Made by a program: the position numbers and the translations under genes
Assembly: GCF_031081985.1 (NCBI RefSeq)
Contig: NZ_JARWSK010000001.1
Location: 124,001 to 188,000, forward strand
DNA length: 64,000 nt
Direction of reading: 5' to 3'
Origin: Komagataeibacter xylinus
GTDB taxonomy: Bacteria; Pseudomonadota; Alphaproteobacteria; Acetobacterales; Acetobacteraceae
The notes under the pieces: model-generated
Database searches by the model: none
Seen by the model: only the letters and a program-made list of their open reading frames with translations
What the model was told of the DNA's origin: nothing
Shown: piece after piece, positions 25,958 through 33,700 of the stretch
Position numbering within the stretch: the stretch's first letter is position 1
How the letters are laid out: each line of letters begins with the position of its first letter

Positions 25958-27411
25958 GCGCCCTGCCGCCCCAGCCGGTGCCGGGCGTAAAGCGCCACGA
26001 TTGCGGCAACTGATCCCATGCCATCCACCGCCATGTGCAGCCCCGGCAGCGCATGGAACGCGGCGGGGCTGCAAAGCAGGTCAAGTACCGGCAGGCTTGT
26101 GCCGAGCAGCCCGACAAGGCCAAGCTGCACCCGCCATGCGTGGTGTGCCTGTACCCGCAGGGCATTAAAAAGGGCATGCGACGCACATAGCGCCCATACC
26201 GTAAAGAAAATTCCCGTTTCCCAGTCTTCACGCCCGGTCAGGCTGGCGGGTAAAAGCCGGTTGCCTTCCAGAAAAGCCAGCATGGAGGCGGGCAGCCCGG
26301 CAATAACCGTTACGTTCAGCCCATCAGCCAGCCGGTGCGCCCATCTGTGGCCTGCATGGCAGCGGCGCTTCATCACGAACAGCACAAGCCCGCTAGCCAT
26401 GACGGCAGTGCCACACAGGCCGGACAGGAAATACAGCCACCGCAAACCCGGCGGGGCAAAACGGGCATAATGCAGCCCGTGCATCAACTGCATGGTGCGG
26501 GCAATGGAGGTGGCGGTTGCATCAACCGGGAGGGGACGGCCTTCGGGCAGGCTGAAATCGGCATGGTCACGGGTCAGGAACGCGCTGCTGGCATCACCTG
26601 CAAAGATGGATACGCGCTGTGGGGCAAAAAGGATGAAACCCGGTTCCTGCCCCGCCAGGCTCGCGCGCGCCTGGGCCAGCAGGGGGGCCAGTTGCACCCG
26701 CGTCATGTCCGGTATCGGGGCAGGGGGGAGTGCGGGCACCTGCACAGACCGCGCGGCGGGGCGTGGCGCCACAGGCACGATCATGTCCGCCTTAACCAGC
26801 ACGCCCGTATAGGCCATCATGACCATGAAGGGCAGGAACAGCACGCCCATCAGCAGATGCGCATCAAGCCATGCCCGCAGCCGGGCCGCGGACAGGCGCA
26901 GCAGGATAATATCAGGCACCAGCGCGTGAAGATGAATGACAACGCCGGATATAATGGCAACCAGAAGGATCATTCCGGCAATATTGACAATAATCGTGCC
27001 CGCCTGCGGGCCAAGGAACAGGGTGTGGTGGAAATTATAGAACAGCCCGCCCCCTGCCGTAACCCGTGCCGGTATGACCGTGCCCGTGGCCGGGTCGAGC
27101 CGCGTGCCAACAAATTCATGGCCGTTATAATGCAGCACGTCCAGCGTGGGCGAGCGGGCCGAGGGCAGGGCGATAAAGGCCGATACGCCACGGGCCTGCC
27201 CGGCCGCGACCAGATGTGCCGCCGCATCCAGCGCCGGGGGGCTGGGTGGCACAGGAGCGCTCAGGCGCACTTCCGGCTGCATCCAGCGCGTGATTTCCAT
27301 ATTGAACACCGCCACGCTGCCAGTGGCGAAGATGCAGGTCAGCACCAGCCCGGCCCCATAGCCAAACCAGCCGTGCAGCCAGCCAAGGCGGGTGCGCAGG
27401 GTCTCGCGCAT
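25954..27411 (-). CDS. PepSY-domain membrane protein (PiuB/FoxB type)
   Basis: About 485 residues. It starts MRETLRTRLGWLHGWFGYGAGLVLTC, with a first helix typical of PepSY_TM proteins, a periplasmic PepSY-like part, and at least three further helices with spaced histidines (YNFHHTLF, LMHGLHYA, HALVPD). The family includes siderophore-associated membrane reductases such as FoxB/PiuB. The start at 27411 shares one base with the upstream stop (TGATG), arguing for translational coupling with the DUF3649 gene. Confidence 0.82.
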   Translation of the reverse strand: MRETLRTRLGWLHGWFGYGAGLVLTCIFATGSVAVFNMEITRWMQPEVRLSAPVPPSPPALDAAAHLVAAGQARGVSAFIALPSARSPTLDVLHYNGHEFVGTRLDPATGTVIPARVTAGGGLFYNFHHTLFLGPQAGTIIVNIAGMILLVAIISGVVIHLHALVPDIILLRLSAARLRAWLDAHLLMGVLFLPFMVMMAYTGVLVKADMIVPVAPRPAARSVQVPALPPAPIPDMTRVQLAPLLAQARASLAGQEPGFILFAPQRVSIFAGDASSAFLTRDHADFSLPEGRPLPVDATATSIARTMQLMHGLHYARFAPPGLRWLYFLSGLCGTAVMASGLVLFVMKRRCHAGHRWAHRLADGLNVTVIAGLPASMLAFLEGNRLLPASLTGREDWETGIFFTVWALCASHALFNALRVQAHHAWRVQLGLVGLLGTSLPVLDLLCSPAAFHALPGLHMAVDGMGSVAAIVALYARHRLGRQGA

Positions 27412-27734
27412 CAGGCTGCAAACAGGATCAGGCTCGCGGCAAGGCCGCCACAGGTCCCCACCATCAGCAACCCCGCATGCCGTTTCCATGCGCCAAAGCC
27501 GAACACCACCATGACCGGCAGGCCAAAAAGCGCGATCATCTGGCCCAGATGGACGCGGTCTGTCGTGGTAGAACCTGCGGCAATACCGGCCACCAGCAGG
27601 CGGGCAACGCCATAGGCCAGCAGGCAGGCCACCACGGCGCAGGCCACCCTGTTGCGGTTGAGGCGTGTGGTGTGCGCAAGCCGGTCAGAGGGCCTTGTGC
27701 GAGGAACAGGTTCATTAATGCGACGCATTTGCAT
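27411..27734 (-). CDS. DUF3649-like small membrane protein
   Basis: About 107 residues with three hydrophobic segments (RVACAVVACLLAYGVARLL, MIALFGLPVMVVFGFGAW, LLMVGTCGGLAASLIL). Size, topology and its position just before PepSY and DUF3325 genes match DUF3649 proteins. The start is uncertain: 27752, 27734 and 27728 are all possible, and a short AGG lies suitably before 27734. Confidence 0.6.
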   Translation of the reverse strand: MQMRRINEPVPRTRPSDRLAHTTRLNRNRVACAVVACLLAYGVARLLVAGIAAGSTTTDRVHLGQMIALFGLPVMVVFGFGAWKRHAGLLMVGTCGGLAASLILFAA

Positions 27735-27854
27735 ATTATGCCTATGCCACACAATGTCCCGCCCTGCGAAGCCCCCGGAAGCGATATTTTCCCGCTCCCG
27801 CTCTGTTCAGCATGCAGGTGCCCAAGGCCGTGAAGTTGCCCTGATCGAATTAAA

Positions 27855-27930
27855 GATAAAAGTTTTTGGGTGCCGCCTTTTTTCAAAAAGGCGGCGTCTG
27901 GCGAAGCGTTATAGAACAAATTTTCTCATA
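27855..27930 (+). repeat. Dispersed palindromic element, partial copy
   Basis: GATAAAAGTTTTTGGGTGCC opens the copy and the first inner hairpin GCCGCCTTTTTT/AAAAAGGCGGC is perfect. The second half (GGCGAAGCGTTATAGAAC...) is degenerate and the outer right arm is lost. It lies between the PepSY set and the next minus-strand gene. Confidence 0.65.
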
Positions 27931-27951
27931 AGTCCGGGGCCTAGCTGTAAT

Positions 27952-28722
27952 TTACGCCGGCTGCCCTGCAGGGGGCGTGAGGCGACCGGGATTGGCTTTC
28001 CAGTCGCGCAGGGCTTCCTCGCAATAGGGCAGCACTTCAAACACGGCCATGGCCCCGAGTGCGCCCAGGGCGTAGCGCAGGCCCAGTGGCATGCGCTTGA
28101 GGCGGATGGGGTGGGAGCGGATCACCTTGCGCCCCAGCAGCGCCTGCAGCTGCGGCCAGTGCAGCACGGCTATCAGCGCAACGGCCAGCAGTGGCACCAT
28201 TTCGAGGAAGCTGTGTACATGCTGCTCCACCGGCTGCACCTCGCGCCGGGTTACGGCGTAGCTTACATCCCACATCGCCGTCGCTTCATGCACGAAAAAC
28301 GAGGCGATCATCAGCGACAGCACGGGCGCGTCAATTTCCAGGAACAGGCCCGCCAGCACGGGGAAGGCGGCCTCGCCGAGCATAAGCAGATGGATGCCGG
28401 TTTCCTTCAGTCCGGTCGTGTGCTCGATATCCGTGCGGCGGTGGCACCACCAGTCGGTCAGACCCGCTGTCAGCCACAGCGGAATCACAAAATACTGGAT
28501 CATCTTGCGTGCGACCTGCCGTGTCGTGTCGGTCTCGGCGGGAGCTTGCTCATGCGGTTCGGGGTGGGAGGCTGGCGGGGATGCATGCGCCGTGGCCATG
28601 GGCGCATCGGCTGCAACCTTGCGCCCGCGCCACCAGGCAACAAAACCGGCCCCCAGCGTGGCAGCGCCCGCGCAGAGCATGGTGGTGGCGTAATAGCGCA
28701 GAAAAGTCAGGTTCTTCATCAT
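27952..28722 (-). CDS. Membrane protein with His/Glu-rich helices, unknown function
   Basis: A 256-residue polytopic protein with a good ribosome-binding site (AAGGAAGG) before ATG 28722. After an N-terminal helix and a proline-rich linker there are about four helices. Histidines and acids cluster at H94, E100, H101, E107, H111, E117, then H145, E146, D152, E163, E166, H168, H170, E174. Such repeated E/H positions in helices recall metal-dependent (for example diiron) membrane enzymes, but I cannot name a family. It follows the PfpI gene by 15 bases, so both are probably one operon. Confidence 0.6.
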   Translation of the reverse strand: MMKNLTFLRYYATTMLCAGAATLGAGFVAWWRGRKVAADAPMATAHASPPASHPEPHEQAPAETDTTRQVARKMIQYFVIPLWLTAGLTDWWCHRRTDIEHTTGLKETGIHLLMLGEAAFPVLAGLFLEIDAPVLSLMIASFFVHEATAMWDVSYAVTRREVQPVEQHVHSFLEMVPLLAVALIAVLHWPQLQALLGRKVIRSHPIRLKRMPLGLRYALGALGAMAVFEVLPYCEEALRDWKANPGRLTPPAGQPA

Positions 28723-28737
28723 CGGGCTGCCCTTCCT

Positions 28738-29280
28738 TTACGGCGCCGCGCGGTGAGGGGCTTTGGCAAACAGGGCGATGATGGCCGGACAGAAAGCCTT
28801 GAGGTCATGCGGATTGCGCGACGTGACCAGCATGCCATCGCGCACCACGTCGCGGTCTACCCAGTGCGCGCCTGCATTGGTCAGGTCCACGCGCAGCGAG
28901 GGCCATGAGGTGAGCGTATGCCCGCGCACGCCCTCGGCGTTGATCAGCGTCCACGCGCCGTGGCAGATGGCGGCAATCGGTTTGTCCGCCTGCACGAAGG
29001 CCCGCACGAAGCTGACCGGCATGTCCACATGCAGCCGCCGGGTGGGGTTTACATCTGCCTTCATGGCCTGGATTTCACCCGCTTCGGGTGCAACAAGCAC
29101 CGTGTGGGCGCCTGCCGCGCGCAGGGCCGCCGCCGGTTCGCTCAGTTCCACCTCTTCCACGCCATTGGTGGCCAGGAAGGCAATGCGGCGTCCGGCCAGC
29201 GTGCCATGGGCAGCAGGGGCCTGCGGGCTCGAATTGTGGGTGGATGAGGCTGACATCGCGCCGGATGCATGGATGGCCAT
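28738..29280 (-). CDS. DJ-1/PfpI-family protein
   Basis: A 180-residue class I glutamine amidotransferase-like protein. The nucleophilic cysteine is in the elbow AAICHGAW, and the conserved acidic residue is in NGVEEVELSEP. PfpI/YhbO/YajL relatives protect against protein damage or act as proteases/deglycases. ATG 29280 follows GGAGAACAGCC. It is upstream of, and close to, the unknown membrane protein gene. Confidence 0.88.
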   Translation of the reverse strand: MAIHASGAMSASSTHNSSPQAPAAHGTLAGRRIAFLATNGVEEVELSEPAAALRAAGAHTVLVAPEAGEIQAMKADVNPTRRLHVDMPVSFVRAFVQADKPIAAICHGAWTLINAEGVRGHTLTSWPSLRVDLTNAGAHWVDRDVVRDGMLVTSRNPHDLKAFCPAIIALFAKAPHRAAP

Positions 29281-29307
29281 GGCTGTTCTCCGTGTGCTGT
29301 AAAACAG

Positions 29308-29387
29308 GGTCTTGGTGAAGCCCTTTTCAAAAAGCTTCAAAAGAACGCCGCCTTTTTGGAAAAAGGCGGCACCCGAAAACTTTTATC
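29308..29387 (-). repeat. Dispersed palindromic element, inverted copy
   Basis: An inverted copy relative to 16868-16955. It has CTTGGTGAAGC, an AAGCTT-type inner hairpin, then GCCGCCTTTTTGG/AAAAAGGCGGC and the arm AAAACTTTTATC ending at 29387. The left outer arm is eroded. It sits just upstream of the PfpI gene. Confidence 0.7.
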
Positions 29388-29458
29388 ATTTGCTATGAAT
29401 GATTTTACTTTCAGGCACCCTTTTGATGGGTGTTATCATTCCAGATAAGGGTGATGGG

Positions 29459-29623
29459 TCACTTCGTATCATGCGGCTGCGAGCGTGGCCCGGTGGTGCG
29501 CCCCTGCGATGGCGGATCGCTGGCCGGAAAGCTCTCGTCAAGCGCTTCGTCGCGGCCCTCGTCTTCATGTTCCTCGGCGGGGGTGGGCTTTTTTTCTTCC
29601 TTGGGGTCGGGGTTGCTGGACAT
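29459..29623 (-). CDS. 54-residue protein with DESFPASDPPS motif
   Basis: A short, very hydrophilic protein starting MSSNPDPKEEKKPTPAEEHE and containing LDESFPASDPPS. This motif recurs in short uncharacterised proteins of many alphaproteobacteria. AAGGA lies nine bases before ATG 29623. It is acidic and probably disordered. It follows directly after a proline-rich small frame (29626-29772), with which it could be translationally coupled. Confidence 0.6.
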   Translation of the reverse strand: MSSNPDPKEEKKPTPAEEHEDEGRDEALDESFPASDPPSQGRTTGPRSQPHDTK

Positions 29624-29625
29624 GA

Positions 29626-29772
29626 TCATGCATCCTTGCGCTGAAGTGGCGGTGATGGGGGCGGCGGATCATCAAACGGGTCCGGACCGTCTGGCCCTGC
29701 TGGCGGCGGGTCACGCAATGGCGGGGGTGGACCTGGTGGGGGCATGGGGGGCTGGCCACAGGGGATATACAT
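29626..29772 (-). CDS. Proline-rich small open frame (48 residues)
   Basis: The frame starts MYIPCGQPPMPPPGPPPPLR and continues with PPP/DPP clusters to QRKDA. Its stop ends three bases before the start of the 54-residue gene. Codons are GC-rich like the surroundings and no strong ribosome-binding site is visible, so this may be a leader or a spurious frame. No family recognised. Confidence 0.35.
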   Translation of the reverse strand: MYIPCGQPPMPPPGPPPPLRDPPPAGPDGPDPFDDPPPPSPPLQRKDA

Positions 29773-29789
29773 GCCTGTTCTCACATAAG

Positions 29790-29826
29790 GCACGGAACCG
29801 CGCGGTATCGGGCGCAGGTTCCGTGC
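29790..29826. promoter_or_regulatory. 10-bp perfect inverted repeat
   Basis: GCACGGAACC (29790-29799) and GGTTCCGTGC (29817-29826) are perfect complements around a 17-base loop, just after the stop of the 122-residue gene. There is no T-run, so it is a weak terminator candidate. On the minus strand the right arm contains GGAAC, the -35 core of alphaproteobacterial general-stress (EcfG) promoters. Confidence 0.4.
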
Positions 29827-29837
29827 GGCTGCATGGT

Positions 29838-30206
29838 TTACTGTTCGCTGCTATCGGCGGGTGAGGGGGTCTTGTTGCCACCGCGGCTGCTGCGCCCCTC
29901 CGATCCGGGGTGAGTATGGCTGTGGCCATGCGGGGTGGCGCTGCCAGAGGAATCATTATTGTCCGGTGGCTGCGTGCCGGGCTGTTCGCCCACGGTGCGC
30001 GGGTTGTTCCACAGCTTGTCCGACGGTTCGACGCGCTGGCCGTTTGTGGAGGTGGCCGAGGGCGGATTGCGCCCCACCTGCGAGGCCGCTGAATTGGCTG
30101 TGGGCGCCGGCTGCTCGCTGGGCATGGCAGATGACTGGGCTACGGCAAGGGCAGGTACACTTGCCACGACGCCTGCAAGCAAGGTGAACTGCAGAATCTT
30201 TTTCAT
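29838..30206 (-). CDS. Small secreted hydrophilic protein
   Basis: A 122-residue protein starting MKKILQFTLLAGVVASVPALAVAQ, a clear signal peptide probably cut after AVA or VAQ. The mature part is Pro/Ser/Asn/Gly-rich with a short His run (PHGHSHTHPG) and no hydrophobic core, so it is likely disordered in the periplasm. ATG 30206 is chosen because it starts the signal peptide; the frame is open to 30281. Function unknown. Confidence 0.6.
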   Translation of the reverse strand: MKKILQFTLLAGVVASVPALAVAQSSAMPSEQPAPTANSAASQVGRNPPSATSTNGQRVEPSDKLWNNPRTVGEQPGTQPPDNNDSSGSATPHGHSHTHPGSEGRSSRGGNKTPSPADSSEQ

Positions 30207-30353
30207 GGTTGTGTCTTCTTTCATTGAGGGGATGCACCACGCATTGAAGGCATGACACGAGGCAAGGGTTGCAGCATGCACCCGTCTGCCGTGTGAATAC
30301 TTATGCGTGGCCTGAATGTGGGCGTGAATACTGTAAGGGTTGCCCGGTTGCCG

Positions 30354-30611
30354 TCAGGGTTTCCTGGCGGGTGTCGCGTCGGGCTGGCCTTCGGGGCGGG
30401 CGTGTTCATCGCAGCCTTCGGCGCAGTGCTGCTGCGTGCCCTTGTGGCTGGTGGCTTCGACCCGCTCGTCGTTGTCGAGGCTGGATTCCGGCTCGTCCTC
30501 GCCCTTGCGGGGCTTGCCGTGCCCTTCAGCTTTCGGGGCGGCGCGGCCTTCATCCACGGGGGTTGAAGGCGCAGCGCCACCACGCGCGTGCTGGTGCGTA
30601 AGGTAAGACAT
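30354..30611 (-). CDS. Small hydrophilic protein of unknown function
   Basis: An 85-residue, strongly charged protein (MSYLTHQHARGG...ERVEATSHKGTQQHCAEGCDEHARPEG). AAAGGACAGGG precedes ATG 30611 at good spacing, supporting a real gene. Two closely spaced cysteines lie in HCAEGCDEH. It has no membrane segment or signal peptide. A stress-type promoter candidate is 65-89 bases upstream. Confidence 0.5.
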   Translation of the reverse strand: MSYLTHQHARGGAAPSTPVDEGRAAPKAEGHGKPRKGEDEPESSLDNDERVEATSHKGTQQHCAEGCDEHARPEGQPDATPARKP

Positions 30612-30675
30612 GATCCCTGTCCTTTATGGAAAAGGCAACAGTCACAACTGCATCGTGTCCTGCTGTCAGTCAGTC

Positions 30676-30700
30676 AACGGCACACGGGCGGGATGGTTCG
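30676..30700 (-). promoter_or_regulatory. Candidate general-stress (EcfG-type) promoter
   Basis: On the minus strand CGAAC is followed after 16 bases by CGTT, one mismatch from the alphaproteobacterial EcfG consensus GGAAC-N16/17-CGTT. It lies 65-89 bases before the 85-residue gene. Short motifs like this occur by chance, so the call is tentative. Confidence 0.35.
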
Positions 30701-30765
30701 GGCCTTTTGCGCGGGTGGTGGTAAATTAATAAGTGATGCCGCTGCGCCTGCAACCAGCCCCTGCA

Positions 30766-33700
30766 TCATGTCGCGGCCTGCGGTGGTGGCCCGAGGGTCA
30801 CGGCCACGATATGGGTCACGCCATCATCCACCATCCCGATCGGGTCGGTGGCGGGCAGGTCCGCGCCATCAAGCACGACATGGCGCACGCCCGTGCTGAC
30901 ATGCGCGGGGTTGCTGACCGTTATGGCATAGGTTGCGGTGCGCCAGCGCAGCCGCGCCGTGAATTCGGGCCATCCGGGCGGAATGCATGGGTTAACGACC
31001 AGCGTCGTGCCCAGCACGCGCAGGCCAAGCAGGCTTTCCACGCCCACGCGCTGCATCCACCCGGCTGAGCCGGTGTACCACGACCAGCCACCGCGCCCCA
31101 CATGCGGCGGGCGGGAATAGACGTCGGCTGCGACAACATAGGGTTCCAGCCGGTAGCGTCCGGCGGCCTCGGGGGTCAGGCTGTGGTTGATGGGGTTGAT
31201 GATGTGCAGCAGGGCATGCGCCTGCGCCCCGTCGCCCAGGGCTGCGAAGGCCATGACAGTCCACAGGGCGGCATGGGTGTACTGGCCGCCATTTTCGCGT
31301 ATGCCCGGCGGGTAGCCACGAATATAGCCCGGATCCGGGCCGATGGTGTCAAAAGGCGGGGCAAGCACCAGCACCAGTCCTTCATCGGCGCGTACCAGCA
31401 ACTTACGCACCGAGCGCATGGCGTGGGCCACCCGGTCAGGCGCACCGACGCCAGACAGCACCGACCATGACTGTGATATGGCATCAATCTGGCATTCCGC
31501 GCTGGTATGTGACCCTAGTGGCGTGCCGTCATCAAAATAGGCGCGCAGGTACCAGTCGCCATCCCAAGTGGCCTCGAGTGCGGTGGCGAGGGCCTGCCTG
31601 TGCGCCTCCCACGCCTGCGCGCGGGCGTGCTCGCCCCGGCTGCGCGCCAGCGGAATGAAGCTGCCTAGGGCTGCGTGCAGGAACCAGCCCAGCCACACGC
31701 TCTCACCCCGGCCATGCTCGCCCACGCGGTTCATGCCGTCGTTCCAGTCACCCGTGCCCATCAGCGGCAGGCCGTGCGCGCCCGTGGCCAGCGCCTGATC
31801 GAGCGCGCGGGCACAGTGCTCGAACAGCGTGCCCGTTTGCGATGAGACCGCCGGGACCATGAAGCGGTCATGTTCTTCCAGCGGCAGGGGCGGCGCTTCG
31901 AGGAAGGGGATGATCTCGTCAAGCACCCCGCCGTCGCCCGTCGTGCTGACATAATGCGCCACCGTATGGGCCAGCCAGGCCCGGTCATCGGAGATATGGG
32001 TGCGCACGCCCGCGCCGGTCAGCGGCAGCCACCAGTGCTGCACGTCGCCCTCCACGAACTGGCGGCTGGCCGCGCGCAAAAGGTGGGCGCGCACGGCTGC
32101 GGGGCGGCACAGCGCCAGCGCCATGCCATCTTGCAACTGGTCGCGAAAGCCGTAGGCCCCGCTGGCCTGATAGAAGCCCGCCCGCGCCCACACCCGGCTG
32201 GCTAGGGTCTGGTACAGCAGCCAGCCATTGAGCATGATGTCGAGCGCGCGGTCGGGCGTACTGACCTGTATGGAGCCGGTCACCTGCTCCCACGCGCTGG
32301 TTGCGGCTTCAAGCACGGCATCAAGGTTGGCCGTGCGGTAGTGGGTGATGAGGCGGCGGGCGTCGGCCTCGTTTTCCCCTTCACCGAGCAAAAAGACGAT
32401 CTCCACACGGCCTCCCGGTGGCACGGTGGCCATGGTCTGCACCACGCCACACGGGTCCAGCCCCGCGCCTGTGCGGCCCTGCACGCCGTTGGGGCGGGTG
32501 AAGGCGGCTGGGTTTTCCACGCTGCCGTTGCGTCCGATGAAGGCCGTGCGATCGCCTGAACTGGCACTGAGGTAGCCGCCCATATCAACAAACGCGACCC
32601 GGCCTGCATATTCCGCCTGCCAGCGATTGCGCGCGAACAGCGCACCCGTCTCGCCATCGCGTTCGGTCAGGATGAAGGGTGCGGCCTTGCTGCGCGCGGG
32701 GCCAAGCACCCATTCCACATAGGCCGTAACCGACAGGGTGCGCGGCTGGGCGGAGAGGTTGCGCAACTGTATGCGCGTGATCTTGACCGGGTCCGTGGGT
32801 GGCACGTACTGCAACAGCGTGCTGGCAATGCCGTGGGCCACACGGTCCTGGCATGTGTAGCCACGTCCGTGGCGGGTGACGTAGGTTGCCGCCGCGTCGC
32901 GCCGTGTCGCGGCACTCGGGCACCACAGCGTGCCGCTGTTCTCGTCGCGCAGGTAGATGATCTCGCCGCAATGGTCGCTGACCGGGTCGTTCGACCACGG
33001 CGTAAGCTGGTGCTCGCGGCTGTTGCCCCACCAGGTATGGCCGCTGCCTTCCGCCGTGACCTGAAAGCCGAATGTCTCGTTGGTGATGATGTTGACCCAC
33101 GGCGCGGGCGTGGTCTGGCCGGGGGCAAGCACGATCACGTATTCGCGCCCGTCCTGTGCAAATCCGCCATGCCCGTTGAAGAATTCAAGCGCGGGCACGG
33201 GCGGCACGGCAAAGGCGGTGGCGGGCTGGCGCGGCATGGCGCGCGCGGGAAGGCCGGGGCGTGCCTGCGCACCATCGGCGCGGTCAAGCTGTTCGGCCAG
33301 CCCCTGGCCTGCCACCAGCACCACGCGCGCGACCGACAGGATCAGGTCCAGCACCACGGGCGCGACGAGATCGGCACGCAGCACGCGCACCGAACCCGCC
33401 GTGCTGGCCGTGCGCAGTGTGGCATGCACCATCTGGTCGAGTGCTACCTGCAGGTCCTGCATGTAGGAGGATGGATGTTCGTTGAGAATGACAAGATCCA
33501 CCGCCACCTGCTTGAGGCGCAGATATTCCTGCGCCACGAGCAGGTGACGCACCACAGCCGTGTCATCGGCGGCCCTGATGCGCAGCACGAGCAGCGGCAG
33601 GTCGCCTGAAATGCCCTGCCCCCACAGCAGTGGCTGCGGCCCGGCGCCGCGGGCAATGGTCGTGGCATCGGCCCGCAGGGCGGGGCCTGCGTAAAGGATG

